In this document: piece by piece, positions 35,994 to 46,525 of the stretch | How positions within the stretch are numbered: the first letter of the stretch is position 1 | How the letters are laid out: every line of letters begins with the position of its first letter | From: a virus | Length of the DNA stretch: 64,000 nt | IMG/VR virus record: IMGVR_UViG_3300035698_008372 | Coordinates: 62,001 to 126,000 of that record | Direction: 5' to 3' (one strand) | The notes under the pieces: generated by a model | Told to the model about the DNA's origin: nothing | What the model saw: only the letters and a program-made list of their open reading frames with translations | The model's database searches: none | Program-made: the position numbers and the translations under genes

Positions 35994-36049
35994 GAAAAAA
36001 TAATATCTTTTTTTATCTTTTTTGATACTTATTATAAAAGGAGATTACA

Positions 36050-36199
36050 ATGGATAAGAAAAATTTAAAAATTGATTCGAATGTGCACAATAAATTAAAA
36101 GAATATTGTGATAATAATTTTTTGAAAATGAGTGAATGGGCGTCTAATATTATTTTAAATCATATATTGGAATTGGAAAAAAATGATGGGAAAAACTAA
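36050..36199 (+). CDS. Small RHH-like protein
   Basis: 49 residues: LKIDSNVHNKLKEYCDNN then SEWASNIILNHIL, the ribbon-helix-helix spacing. AGGAG lies nine bases upstream. Possible DNA-binding regulator. Confidence 0.6.
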   Translation: MDKKNLKIDSNVHNKLKEYCDNNFLKMSEWASNIILNHILELEKNDGKN

Positions 36200-36216
36200 G
36201 AATAAAGGAGTTATGA

Positions 36217-36699
36217 ATGAGTAAAAATGAAAATTATGAAGGTGAAAGGGTCATTACCTGCCCCATCTGTTTTAATGATGAAAAATGTTTTGAGGATATG
36301 CATGGTGATTTTTCATCGTATTTGTGCTTCAGATGTGGATACACAAGCAATTCACACTACACCAAAGATTCTGCCGAGAGAGCCAAACACATAGGTAACA
36401 CCCCCGAACTTATAAAGGGTCTGGAATTTTTTGATAACGAGCGAGAGCTCTATTGGTATCCTAGTGTACTTAATATGGGCACTAAGGGTATCATATTTCC
36501 GGAGGGAAAAGAAGATAATTGGGTATGGAAATATGCCAAAGTAATTGATATTCCAGAAGATGAGAAAAAGGATTACCCTGTCCCTGGAAAAGATGGTGAA
36601 TTTTATGACACCAAATTGGATGTAGATGGAGCCGAATCGTTTGACAAATATGATTTCTTGTCAGCGGTTAAAGGCATGGGCATCACTGTGGACTTATAA
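36217..36699 (+). CDS. Conserved phage protein with zinc-finger N-terminus
   Basis: 160 residues. CPICFNDEKC and a later CFRCGY give a four-Cys zinc ribbon in the first 45 residues. The remainder is acidic and Trp/Tyr-rich. Function unknown. Confidence 0.68.
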   Translation: MSKNENYEGERVITCPICFNDEKCFEDMHGDFSSYLCFRCGYTSNSHYTKDSAERAKHIGNTPELIKGLEFFDNERELYWYPSVLNMGTKGIIFPEGKEDNWVWKYAKVIDIPEDEKKDYPVPGKDGEFYDTKLDVDGAESFDKYDFLSAVKGMGITVDL

Positions 36700-36700
36700 G

Positions 36701-37156
36701 ATGGCTGAAGAGAGAATCAAAATAAGCTGGAATGAAATCGAACCGGGGATGATTTTATCATTCGTATATGGTGAGGGTGCCAGAAAGAAATGGCGTACTT
36801 GTATGGTACTAACCGACCCATTAGATTCTAGGGCTTGGCTCACGCGCAAGGATGGATCAAAAAACAAAGTGGTACATACGCTCCAGCTAAGAAAACAACA
36901 AAAATTACAATTACGTGGGACCAAGCTCAGAAGAGTATTGAATCATTTTGGCGGTGTTATCCGTGAGGAAATGGAAGGATTCAGACACAACCGCATGATT
37001 ATTGGTGACATCAAAAACTCATACCCAATGCTCAGTCCGATGCTCAAAGGTACTGATGTATATAGGATATTGGAAGTAGATAAACTAAAGACTACAGCGT
37101 TGTATCTTATAGATTATAAATTTCCAAGAGACATTAAAATACAAAGGAGATACTAA
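36701..37156 (+). CDS. Unknown basic protein
   Basis: 151 residues starting at the ATG after the previous TAA. The middle is strongly basic (RKQQKLQLRGTKLRR), which suggests nucleic-acid contact. It overlaps the next gene by one base. Confidence 0.65.
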   Translation: MAEERIKISWNEIEPGMILSFVYGEGARKKWRTCMVLTDPLDSRAWLTRKDGSKNKVVHTLQLRKQQKLQLRGTKLRRVLNHFGGVIREEMEGFRHNRMIIGDIKNSYPMLSPMLKGTDVYRILEVDKLKTTALYLIDYKFPRDIKIQRRY

Positions 37157-37779
37157 TGATATCATTTTCAATTTTATCACATAATGAAGGTGAAGATTTA
37201 GGTAAATTATTACATCAGATTGCCACCAAAAGTGATTTGGATTATGAGTTTGAAATTGTCATAGTGGATGATTTTAGCACAGATAGTAGGACAATGGAAA
37301 TATTAGAAGAATATGGTAATGTGGATAATGTGCATGTATTCCAAAGGAAATTGGATATGGATTTTGCCGGACAGAAGAATTTTGCCAATTCAAAATGTGT
37401 GGGAGAATACATATTTTCAGTCGATGCCGATGAATATTTCCCTGACAATCTTATTGCAAATCTGTATGAATTGGTTAAAATGAATGGTGATATTGATTTA
37501 ATGTGAGTCCCCAGGATTAATCTTGTGGGGGGTATTACAAAAGAACATATTGCCAAATGGGGTTGGAATGTGAATGCACAGGGTTGAATAAATTTTCCCG
37601 ATTATCAGGCCCGCCTTTTTAAGAATTCTCCAGACATAAAATGGAAAAATAAGGTTCACGAAGTTATCGAGGGCGCGATGACTATAAGCCGACTACCAAC
37701 GGAACAAGATTGGTGTTTGGTACATAACAAACATATAGATAAACAAGAAAAACAGAATGAATTTTATGAGACCATTTAA
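37156..37779 (+). CDS. Glycosyltransferase family 2, two in-frame TGA codons
   Basis: 207 residues when TGA at 37504 and 37585 are read. The N-terminus is a GT-A fold (ISFSILSHNEGEDLG, DDFSTDS and the DAD of FSVDADEYFP). After the first TGA the sequence continues VPRINLVGG, KWGWNVN and, after the second, INFPDYQARLF and VHEVIEG. This follows the usual family order, with Trp at both TGA sites. The standard code would give only a 116-residue fragment. Confidence 0.88.
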
Positions 37780-37910
37780 TGAAAATTGTTATAATAGCTC
37801 CGAAAATACAAGAATGGGTGGACATGGATACAGTGGCAGCGGCAAATTGGTTAATTGAAAATAATAAACAAAATGAAGATTATAAAAATTTTACATTGGA
37901 AAAGAGTTAA
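37779..37910 (+). CDS. Very small unknown protein
   Basis: 43 residues, MKIVIIAPKIQEW start, one-base overlap with the glycosyltransferase stop and three bases before the next ATG. The N-terminus resembles the first strand of a GT-B fold, so it may be a remnant. Confidence 0.5.
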   Translation: MKIVIIAPKIQEWVDMDTVAAANWLIENNKQNEDYKNFTLEKS

Positions 37911-37913
37911 AAT

Positions 37914-39062
37914 ATGGATATTAGAAAATGCCCATTAAAAGTATTAGGACCTCATGGTGATGAGTCGGATGTTCAAGCTTTAAGGGAAGTTATTGAAAGT
38001 GGTTGGTGGGGTAAAGGCCCCAAGGTTGAAGAATTTGAACACGATTTTGCAAAAATGGTTGGGTCAAAACACGCCATAGCGGTTACTAGTAATTCACATG
38101 GTCAAGACTTAATTATGAAAGCCATGGGATTCAATGGCATTGATGTTATCAATCCAACGATTTCATTTGTAGCTACAGCCGAAATACCATTATGGAATAA
38201 TTGTACATCGAATATAGTCGATGTTGATCCAATTAATATGAATATAACGGCCGAAGAGGTTGACAAATGGAAAACCCAAGATACCGAATTGGTGATTGCC
38301 GTAAATATGGCCGGAGTTCCAGCTCCCATAGAGGAAATTAGGAAGGTGTATGGTGGATTCATCATTGAAGATTGTGCCCATAGTTGTTATACTCCAGGTG
38401 CTGGAATGTTGGGTGATGTGGCCGTTTGGTCATTTCAGGCTGTTAAGACAATGCCTATAGGTGATGGTGGCATGATAACATTAAACGATGATGCATTGGC
38501 CAAAAAAATGAGAGAAATGTTGTGGTTCGGTGTTACGTCGACGTGGAGTAGATCAGCCGATTCTACAGGGACAAGACCTGGTTATGCTTGGGATTACAAT
38601 GTTGATAAATTGGGATATAAATATTATATGACTGATTTGTATGCGGCACTTGGATTATCACAAATGAAAAAGCTTCCCAGATTTTTAGATACTAGGAGAC
38701 ACATCCAAGAGAGATACAATTCAGAATTAAATTCCACAATTCAAAAGCCCCCATATAGTGACACAGTTCAATATTATTGTATGAAATTGGAAGATAAAAG
38801 AAATTATGCTCCAGATGCATCGGGATATTCTGGTAAAAGCCGCGACGATTTAATAGGTTATTTGGCGGATAAAAAAATCCATACATCTGTGCACTTCAAA
38901 CCATTGCACCAATACGATTTGTTAAAAATGGATAGGGAATTCCCAGTAGCTGATGCTGAATGGGTTAAATTAATTTCACTGCCATGCCATAATGGGATGA
39001 CTGACGATGATATTGATTATGTCATATATTGGGTAAATAAATTTATCGAAGAGGAATATTAA
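37914..39062 (+). CDS. DegT/DnrJ/EryC1 aminotransferase
   Basis: 382 residues, PLP-dependent sugar aminotransferase. The likely PLP lysine is in WSFQAVKTMPIGDGGMI. IIEDCAHS and the N-terminal GWWGKGPKVEEFE also match. It aminates a 3- or 4-keto sugar nucleotide, so the cluster probably makes an amino sugar. Confidence 0.9.
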   Translation: MDIRKCPLKVLGPHGDESDVQALREVIESGWWGKGPKVEEFEHDFAKMVGSKHAIAVTSNSHGQDLIMKAMGFNGIDVINPTISFVATAEIPLWNNCTSNIVDVDPINMNITAEEVDKWKTQDTELVIAVNMAGVPAPIEEIRKVYGGFIIEDCAHSCYTPGAGMLGDVAVWSFQAVKTMPIGDGGMITLNDDALAKKMREMLWFGVTSTWSRSADSTGTRPGYAWDYNVDKLGYKYYMTDLYAALGLSQMKKLPRFLDTRRHIQERYNSELNSTIQKPPYSDTVQYYCMKLEDKRNYAPDASGYSGKSRDDLIGYLADKKIHTSVHFKPLHQYDLLKMDREFPVADAEWVKLISLPCHNGMTDDDIDYVIYWVNKFIEEEY

Positions 39063-39063
39063 A

Positions 39064-39843
39064 ATGAAGCGATTAATATTGGGAGATGGATTACTTGGTT
39101 CTGAAATCGCGAAACTCACTGGGTGGGATTATATTAGTAGAAAAAAGGATGGACTTGATTTTGCAGATATTAATACTTATTCTGAAATTTTAAATGGGTA
39201 TGACGATGTAATAAATTGTATAGCTCATTGCAATACTTATGATGAAAATATTGATATTCATTGGAATGTCAATTATAAGGGTGTTGTGAACTTGGTTGAT
39301 TATATTATGAATAAGGGGATTAAATTGGTACACATATCCACAGATTATATTTATTCAAATTCACAATCAAATGCATCCGAAACAAGTGTTCCAGTACATT
39401 GTGAAAATTGGTATGGTTATACCAAATTGTTATCAGACGCGTATGTGCAACTTAAAATGCCCAACTATCTATTAATTAGGGGGACACATAAAGAAACTCC
39501 ATTTGAATATAATGGGGCGTATATAAATCAAATAGGCAATTTTGATTATATTGATGTTGTAGCTAAGATGATAGTGGATTTGATAACAGCTGAAGAAACT
39601 GGCATTTACAACGTGGGAACGGAATTGAAAACCATGTATGATTTGGCTAAAAAAACGAAATCGAATGTAATGCCAATAAATGAGAAATTTCATCATACCA
39701 TGCCATCCGATGTTAGCATGGATTTAACTAAATTGAATAATTTTTTGGACGACAATAAAAAACTAACAATTCTACTAAGTGTTGTCATGTTATATCATTC
39801 TGAGGCGGATGAAGGAGAAAATCAACGGGCGGGTGACTTTTAG
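39064..39843 (+). CDS. NAD-dependent sugar epimerase/reductase (RmlD-like)
   Basis: 259 residues as an isolated frame. The Rossmann start is LILGDGLLGSEI, the active site has HISTDYIY and the YGYTK pair. After FLDDNKK (about 39762) the chain becomes atypical. A one-base backward shift at the six-A run would instead continue into the glycosyltransferase that follows, so this may be the first half of a fusion. Confidence 0.8.
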   Translation: MKRLILGDGLLGSEIAKLTGWDYISRKKDGLDFADINTYSEILNGYDDVINCIAHCNTYDENIDIHWNVNYKGVVNLVDYIMNKGIKLVHISTDYIYSNSQSNASETSVPVHCENWYGYTKLLSDAYVQLKMPNYLLIRGTHKETPFEYNGAYINQIGNFDYIDVVAKMIVDLITAEETGIYNVGTELKTMYDLAKKTKSNVMPINEKFHHTMPSDVSMDLTKLNNFLDDNKKLTILLSVVMLYHSEADEGENQRAGDF

Positions 39844-40529
39844 AATCACTTAAATTATTAAAATATATTGATAAAATCCATAAATCAGTCGATGGGGGAA
39901 TTAATTTTGATATTATTATAGTTAATAATATTTCTGAAAATACTCTTACAAATGATCTTTTGTCTGAAATGGATAATCAATCCACTAAAAATGGCAAAAT
40001 TATAGTTGTTTCCAGAGAAAATATTGGAATTTCGTTTGGTGGATTTAATTACGCGTTTCAAAAATTTAAAGATGATTATGATTACTGATTTTTCACGGAA
40101 GATGATATTATTTTGAATAAGCCCATGTGGTATAAAGACGCTTATGATGAATTAAATAAAAATATGGATTCTGATAATAATATTGCATATATTACTCCCA
40201 ATGGCATTAATAGGGATCACAGTAGTAACCATGTGCTTAACGGGTGTGGTTTGACTCATAAAAAATTTTTAGATGAAATTTGTTTGATTAATAATGGGGA
40301 GTTGCCGCATGGGAAATTCAAGGGGAAGGACGGGTTTGTCCCAGATAAATGGGTTGCTATTAATACCGAAATAGAATTTACCAACATATTGATTAGAATG
40401 GGATATGACTTTAAGGATATTTTATATGACAATGAGAAAAAAACCAGATATTCAGATTCTTGGTACACTGCTGTAAATAAAATTGGAATACGTGGAGGAA
40501 ACCATGGGCAAAAAGATAATTATAAATAA
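39759..40529 (+). CDS. Glycosyltransferase with four in-frame TGA codons and no start codon
   Basis: The frame is open from 39759 to TAA at 40529. TGA at 39801, 39810, 39834 and 40086 are needed as Trp (VISF-W-GG-W-RRK; GG-W-LLESL; YDY-W-FFTEDD). FDIIIVNN and FFTEDDII are GT-A motifs. No ATG, GTG or TTG lies before 39837. It fits in frame to the preceding epimerase after a -1 shift at A6 (39757-39762), giving a protein of about 488 residues. Either a fusion with frameshift or a base missing from the assembly. Confidence 0.75.
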
Positions 40530-41208
40530 TAAAATTGGATTTGTGTGCACTATTCATCAGAGTGATGCCCATAGACCAAATGGGTTTGAATTATTTAACA
40601 ATTTTGTGGAATCATTGTATCAATCTTGTGAATACCCATTCATGCTATATGTATTTGACAATGGGTCTACAGATAAATTTGAAATTGAAAATGATGTTGA
40701 TAATATGAAAATTATTAGGGTTGATGATCAATATGCTAGGGGGGTAACTGGAACTTGGAATGATGGTATTAAATTGGGACTGGCCGATGGATGTGATGTG
40801 ATGATAATAACGGAAGATGATGAAATTATAGATAATTCTATCAATAATTTAATTAGTGTTGTATTGTCTCACCCACTTAATGATAATGCAATGTATGGTC
40901 CTGTTAGTAATGCACCAAATAATGGTCACCAATCAGCGTCCGAACCAACTGGAAAAATCTTTGAGATTGATGGTACTCCCACAAAAGAATTGAACGGATT
41001 TTGCATGGCCATGACCCGCAAAACTATCGAAGCCAATTATTATGATACCGACAACTTTTTTAGCACCGATTTTGAAAATGCGTGGGGTGGTCAGGACGTT
41101 GAAGTTCAATCGAGAGTTGGTCATTCAATTGTGGTGGGAACTTGTTATGTTCATCATATCAAACAAGGTGGTTGGAGAAAAATCAGGGATGGAAATTATG
41201 AAAAATAA
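40504..41208 (+). CDS. Glycosyltransferase family 2
   Basis: 234 residues from the ATG after GGAGG. IGFVCTIHQ opening, YVFDNGSTDKF, and the acidic MIITEDDE as the metal site; LNGFCMAMTRK and WGGQDVEVQ follow. It transfers a sugar to an unknown acceptor. Confidence 0.82.
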   Translation: MGKKIIINNKIGFVCTIHQSDAHRPNGFELFNNFVESLYQSCEYPFMLYVFDNGSTDKFEIENDVDNMKIIRVDDQYARGVTGTWNDGIKLGLADGCDVMIITEDDEIIDNSINNLISVVLSHPLNDNAMYGPVSNAPNNGHQSASEPTGKIFEIDGTPTKELNGFCMAMTRKTIEANYYDTDNFFSTDFENAWGGQDVEVQSRVGHSIVVGTCYVHHIKQGGWRKIRDGNYEK

Positions 41209-41914
41209 TAAAGTTATATATACGGCCATCATCGGCGGGTATGATAAGTTGATAGAGCCCAAATTTAAACCCAATGGTTGGGATTTCGTGTGTTTCACTG
41301 ACAGGGAATTGGAATCTGATACTTGGGAAATACGCAATACCTTGCCATTATATACAGACAATACTCGGACTGCGAGAAAACATAAATTATTAACACACAG
41401 GTATTTGCCGGAATATGATTTCAGCTTGTGGGTTGATGGTAATATAAATATTGTTGGCGATCCCATTGAACTATTGCCATATATAGATAATTGCAATTAT
41501 GCCACATACGATCATAATCAAAATATTCTCGATCCTAGAAAATGTATTTATGAAGAAGCTAGGGTGATATTGAATTTTGGTGATATCAATATGAAAAGAA
41601 ATCCTGAAAAAGGCATGGGCAATTACAAGGATAACCCCGATGCCATTAAAAAGCAAATGATAAAATTTAAGGAAGATGGATATCCAGAAAATAATGGTTT
41701 GGTGGTTCAAATGGAAGTCTTGAGGCGGCATAATGAAATGGATGTCATAGAAGCAATGGAATCTCAATGGGATATATTGAAATATTATAGTAAACGTGAA
41801 CAGTTGAGCTTTAACTATATAGCGTGGAAAAATCATTTGAGATTTGAATATATAGAAGGGGATTCCAGACTTAATAAATATTTTGTACATACTGGAAAGC
41901 ATGGTGGCAAATAA
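41198..41914 (+). CDS. DUF616-like glycosyltransferase
   Basis: 238 residues: IYTAIIGGYDKL, then WDFVCFTDRE, ARKHKLLTHRYLPEYDFSLW with VDGN. These are the hallmarks of the DUF616/TOD1-like group. An ATG at 41189 is an alternative start. Overlaps both neighbours. Confidence 0.75.
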   Translation: MKNNKVIYTAIIGGYDKLIEPKFKPNGWDFVCFTDRELESDTWEIRNTLPLYTDNTRTARKHKLLTHRYLPEYDFSLWVDGNINIVGDPIELLPYIDNCNYATYDHNQNILDPRKCIYEEARVILNFGDINMKRNPEKGMGNYKDNPDAIKKQMIKFKEDGYPENNGLVVQMEVLRRHNEMDVIEAMESQWDILKYYSKREQLSFNYIAWKNHLRFEYIEGDSRLNKYFVHTGKHGGK

Positions 41915-42789
41915 TGATATTTTGGAGAATTATTGGAGATAAATTATATTCGACGGGTGAAGTGGAACAACTCGGATTTAATGAAAATGATGCATCTTAC
42001 ATACCAGATGAGTATCTGGAAAATGGTGAATTTGTAATATGTCGAACCGCCTTTGGTTTTGGTGATTGGTCAATAATATCGGCCATGCCGAGATTGTTAA
42101 AAGAAAAATACCCAAATTGTAAAGTGAATATCCCAACGGTGGAATGGTTTGAAAATACATTTGGTGATTTGAAATATAATTGGTCAAGTTGGTCAAATCC
42201 ATATCAAATGGCACACGCTGTGTTTGATAATAATCCCTATGTGGATGGATTTGTATATCCAAAAGATGGTGATATATTTCACGATCATTATAGAATTTAC
42301 AATGGGGAAGACACACCGCTAGTTAAACAGATATTGAAATTCTGGCAGTTTTCGGAAAATGAAATGATTGATAATCAACCAGAACTATATTGGAGTGATA
42401 AAGAACGGGAATTTGGAGATCGTATAATAGCAGAAAAGGTGGGCGATCTTCCCTTTGGGGGATTGCTGGTATCGGATAGATGTGATGAAACTGATATTGA
42501 ATTACTAAATGGGGCACTGCGTGATAATGTGTATCCATATTTTTATCTTACTCCCGAACCATTAAAAGGCGGGCATTTCAGTTATGTGAACCCGGCTATG
42601 GATTTGAGACACATGGATATCAGGATTCAATTATATATAAGGTCTAGAGCTAAATTGAATGTGGGCAATCAATGCGGGGTGTTGGACACACTACCTAGAT
42701 ACGCCGATGTATATTCAGTGCAACGCCAGTATCCTCTTGGCGGAAATTTTGTAGAGGGTGAAATTTATTTAAAAAAGGATAATCAATAA
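41914..42789 (+). CDS. Glycosyltransferase-like protein (possibly GT9-like)
   Basis: 291 residues. GFGDWSIISAMPRLLKEKYP near the N-terminus and LNVGNQCGVLDTLPRYADVY near the end resemble heptosyltransferase-like (GT9) proteins. Assignment by pattern only. Confidence 0.6.
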   Translation: MIFWRIIGDKLYSTGEVEQLGFNENDASYIPDEYLENGEFVICRTAFGFGDWSIISAMPRLLKEKYPNCKVNIPTVEWFENTFGDLKYNWSSWSNPYQMAHAVFDNNPYVDGFVYPKDGDIFHDHYRIYNGEDTPLVKQILKFWQFSENEMIDNQPELYWSDKEREFGDRIIAEKVGDLPFGGLLVSDRCDETDIELLNGALRDNVYPYFYLTPEPLKGGHFSYVNPAMDLRHMDIRIQLYIRSRAKLNVGNQCGVLDTLPRYADVYSVQRQYPLGGNFVEGEIYLKKDNQ

Positions 42790-43349
42790 TGGAAATTTTG
42801 GATTCAATACCAGACAAGAGAGAATATACAAATACAACTTCATTGAAATTTAAAGAAGATTTGATTGGATATTTTACAGAAAATAAAATGCATACCATTT
42901 TAGAAGTTGGGGCCGATCGCGGATATACGACAAGAATTCTCAGCTTTTTATTTGATAAGGTTATCTCATTTGAATTCAATGAAGAAAAACTTGAATTTGC
43001 AAGGAAATTAAATTCCGATAGGGATAACATACAATTTATTAATAAGGATGTGTATCGCAATGATTGGGAAGTGGGCCAATATGATGTGGTTTTTATAGAT
43101 TGTGATCATCAATATGATAGTGTGATTGCCGATACAATAAATGCTATCAAATGGGCGGACAGGGAATTGTTAATAATTTATGATGATTATGGTCACCCTA
43201 CCACTGGAGTTAAAAGGGCCGTGGATGATTTGTTGGAAAAAAATGATGGATTGTCATTGGTGAAATACATGGGTGAGGCTGAAGGGTCTGATTGCCGACC
43301 CGGATTGATATTAAAAGATTATGAAGGGGTCATGTGCAAATATGTCTAA
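42789..43349 (+). CDS. SAM-dependent methyltransferase
   Basis: 186 residues, class I fold: LEVGADRGYTTRIL is motif I, ISFEFNEEKLEFA binds the ribose, and DVVFIDCDHQYDSV is motif IV. Probably methylates a sugar. Confidence 0.82.
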   Translation: MEILDSIPDKREYTNTTSLKFKEDLIGYFTENKMHTILEVGADRGYTTRILSFLFDKVISFEFNEEKLEFARKLNSDRDNIQFINKDVYRNDWEVGQYDVVFIDCDHQYDSVIADTINAIKWADRELLIIYDDYGHPTTGVKRAVDDLLEKNDGLSLVKYMGEAEGSDCRPGLILKDYEGVMCKYV

Positions 43350-44127
43350 TATAGTATTTATTCCAAATATAGATGTTGGTGATAATAGGAGCAACCCATA
43401 CTCCTATTCCATCAAAAGCTGGGAAAAGTGGTGTGCCAAACATGATTGTGAATTGGTTATTTTGGATCAGTTATTATTCCCCGTTGAAGAAATTAAAATT
43501 ACATGGCAGCGATGGTATGTGTTTGATATTCTTGAGGCCAATAATATGAAATTGGGTAAGGATGATCAGGTGGCACTAGTTGACGCTGATATGGTGGTAC
43601 ATCCAGATTGCCCCAACTTTTTTGAATATACGGATATGAAATGGGCTGGGGTATTGAACAACGGCTCTTATGAATGGGTTGTTAGGAGCATCAATGGGTA
43701 TGGTGATTTGATGTTTGACAATGACCGTATTCATCCTTGGGAATATATAAACAACGGGTTGGTCATATTCAATAATAAACACAAGAAATTCGTCAAATCC
43801 ATTACAGATTATTACTGGGATAATCAACCAGAAATTATTGCCAGTTATGATAAAATCAAGTGTAGCACTGACCAAACCATTATAAATTATTTGCGGGTTT
43901 TGGGTGGGATTGAAACTACTTATTTACAAGACAGATTCAACTTGCAGGATTTACATAGCAAGCAGTTATTGTACCATGACCCATCAAATTGGTGGGGTGA
44001 TTCAATAAGTAATTTATTACAATCTGGATATGTATTTCATATAAACGCTATACCTTCAAATAGATTGAATAGGACAGCCGGATACTGGATTAAACGGTTA
44101 TACAAGGAGATGTACCCCAATGATTAA
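43342..44127 (+). CDS. Glycosyltransferase (GT-A like)
   Basis: 261 residues: ALVDADMVVHPDCP carries the DxD metal site. INNGLVIFNNKHKKFVK and later STDQTIINYLRVLGG resemble family 8-type enzymes. AAGGGG upstream. Overlaps the next gene by eight bases. Confidence 0.78.
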   Translation: MSNIVFIPNIDVGDNRSNPYSYSIKSWEKWCAKHDCELVILDQLLFPVEEIKITWQRWYVFDILEANNMKLGKDDQVALVDADMVVHPDCPNFFEYTDMKWAGVLNNGSYEWVVRSINGYGDLMFDNDRIHPWEYINNGLVIFNNKHKKFVKSITDYYWDNQPEIIASYDKIKCSTDQTIINYLRVLGGIETTYLQDRFNLQDLHSKQLLYHDPSNWWGDSISNLLQSGYVFHINAIPSNRLNRTAGYWIKRLYKEMYPND

Positions 44128-45064
44128 TGTGGCATTTTTCACAGAAAACGGATTCGTAGGAGAAGTTCCTAGAAATCACAGTAACATGCGAACGGAATAT
44201 TCATGAATGGTTGCCACTAGAGCAACACATTACAACATTCACGGGCCGTATGATCCAATTGCAACCTATGATTTGGGCATAGTAATTGTACCCAAAAACA
44301 ATCCACAGGTGGATATGGACAGGATACGGGCAGTATGTGATAAGGTGACCATAATGCAAGAGGGCCCATCAACATTTTGGCAGGATTATTCAGTGCCAAA
44401 TCAAATCCATTTCTTCAATACATTGACTGAAGCCGATTTCCTATTATGTCATAACAAACAGGACCAATTATACTACAATGGGTTGACAGGCAAGGATACG
44501 TTTGTCATGAAGTCTCTAATGATACCCGACGCGATTATGACAACGAGCCCGCGGGAACCTACCAATTCGGTCATGTTGGGGGGCAATTGGACAAGTTGGT
44601 ATTCGGGTGTGGATTCCTATATACTGGGACAAGTATTCACTCCAGAGTATGAACTGTATGCTCCATCTATGGGTAGGAAAAAAGAAGAAGAAAATGAAAT
44701 CGAAGATGTAAATTATTTCGACTATATGATGTGGCAGGAATGGATTGATTCCATAAAAAATATGAAGGTTGGGATTCACATGATGAGAATATTTGCGGCA
44801 GGGACCTTCGCATTGAATTGCTCATATTGGGGCATACCTTGTATTGGGTATAAGGGGTTGGATACACAAGAAACGTGCCACCCGTTGACATCGGTTGATT
44901 TGGGTGATATGGAAAAGGCTGGGCACATTGCCGAAAAATTGAAAAATGATAAAGGGTTTTATGATCTGTGCTCTATGGCGACTTTAAAGCGATACGAGAA
45001 ACACTATTCAGAAGCCGCATGGTTGAAAGACTGGAAAAGTATAGAGGAGTACACAAATGGATAA
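44120..45064 (+). CDS. Glycosyltransferase-like protein, one in-frame TGA
   Basis: 314 residues, ATG after AAGGAG. TGA at 44204 sits in NMRTEYS-W-MVATRA, a position that in related phage proteins carries Trp, as I recall. RIFAAGTFALNCSYWGIPCIGY near residue 230 is GT-B-like. The standard code loses the first 29 residues. Confidence 0.8.
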
Positions 45065-45260
45065 AATACCAATATCGGCAGGAAAAGAAATCGCTGAAAA
45101 ATACGGATATGATCAAATTGTCATAATTGGCAGAAGAGTTGGCGACGATGGGTTGGAGAGTGTTACTACATACGGGATTGACAAAGCACATTGTGGTGTT
45201 GCCTCTAGAATGGGTGATTACATTAAATATAGAATAATGAAATGGGAGAAAAATGGATAA
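45057..45260 (+). CDS. Small unknown protein
   Basis: 67 residues beginning MDKIPISAGKEIAEKYG, with YDQIVIIGR. GAGGAG upstream. The pattern recurs in phages as a conserved small protein. Function unknown. Confidence 0.65.
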   Translation: MDKIPISAGKEIAEKYGYDQIVIIGRRVGDDGLESVTTYGIDKAHCGVASRMGDYIKYRIMKWEKNG

Positions 45261-46524
45261 TATCAGTCTCATCGTTCCATCGAGGAACAATTTAAAATAC
45301 TTAAAATGGAACTATAATTCGGTTAGGGCATTGTACCCAAATGTGGAGTTTTGTGTTTTTTCAGATTTTTCAACCGATGGTACTGTTGAATGGTGTGAAG
45401 AAATTACAGAAACGGATACGAATTTTAAGTACATTGTAAATGATGGAACGTGGTTTGGTAAGAATGCTGGCGAGCTAAGTCGCATGGGTCACACTTTGGG
45501 TTACGATATGTTAATCGAGGACGTGGCCACCAGAGATTTTGTTATGATATGGCATGCGGACATGAGTGCATTACCCAATATGTTAGAGAATATGATGAAA
45601 TATGCCAAGAGTGGTCGGGTGATTTCAGCGACACGTATAGAACCTCCGCTACACCCGCCAGGACCCGAAAAGGAGATTGTTGACTGTGGCATCGAGCCCG
45701 AAGAGTTCAATTTGGAACTGGCACTATCAGAGAATGCCCGTTTACAGAAAAACCACGTGGATGAAACTTCAGATGGTATTTTTGCACCGTGGATAATCAC
45801 AAGGGAAAATTTCTTATCTATGAATGGTCATGACCCATTATACGCCCCACAATCAAAAGAGGACAGCGACATTTTTAATAGATTCAAATTGGCCGGATTT
45901 CAGCTGATACAATCCCGTGACGCGTTTTGTTATCACATGACATGCCGTGGTAGCCGTTTTAAGGATGGTGCGAAAAGAAATCCCACTGGTGAGGTGTTTA
46001 TGAAAAACCGTGAAACGGATGAATGGTTGGCGCAGAACATACGGAGCACACGCAATTTTATTCGCAAGTGGGGAACGATGGTGAGACATGATAACATGTT
46101 ACATCCGATTGTGCCACATAAATACAACATTGGATTTGTGGTGAAAAACTGTGATGCTCAACTATTAATGGGTTTGGAACCTTGGTGTGACGCCTTGTAT
46201 TTGATGGAAATGGGTGATGGGGATCGTGATATTGTCCGGAATTATATTGAATTGGAACAGAATTTTACATTATATAATTTGTCCAATAAGATTTTTGTAA
46301 ACATAGAGCCCCCTAAATCGAGAGAAGATATATTGGTGACATTTGACGCTAAAGAATTGACTTCAGAAAATATGAACATACTTGCACAGTTGCCGGATAT
46401 CATAACAGATAGCGGCGATGTGGGGGAATTCGATTTGGACCCATTTAAACTAAATATTAGAAATATGTCATATTATGAAGATACACTAATAAAGGCTGAC
46501 AAGTCGGGCAAATTAAGGAGATAA
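45253..46524 (+). CDS. Glycosyltransferase family 2
   Basis: 423 residues. SLIVPSRNNLKYLKWNY, FSDFSTDGT, and the metal site in MIWHADMSALPN are GT-A features. An extra C-terminal domain of about 150 residues is unassigned and may bind the acceptor. Confidence 0.85.
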   Translation: MDNISLIVPSRNNLKYLKWNYNSVRALYPNVEFCVFSDFSTDGTVEWCEEITETDTNFKYIVNDGTWFGKNAGELSRMGHTLGYDMLIEDVATRDFVMIWHADMSALPNMLENMMKYAKSGRVISATRIEPPLHPPGPEKEIVDCGIEPEEFNLELALSENARLQKNHVDETSDGIFAPWIITRENFLSMNGHDPLYAPQSKEDSDIFNRFKLAGFQLIQSRDAFCYHMTCRGSRFKDGAKRNPTGEVFMKNRETDEWLAQNIRSTRNFIRKWGTMVRHDNMLHPIVPHKYNIGFVVKNCDAQLLMGLEPWCDALYLMEMGDGDRDIVRNYIELEQNFTLYNLSNKIFVNIEPPKSREDILVTFDAKELTSENMNILAQLPDIITDSGDVGEFDLDPFKLNIRNMSYYEDTLIKADKSGKLRR

Positions 46525-46525
46525 T

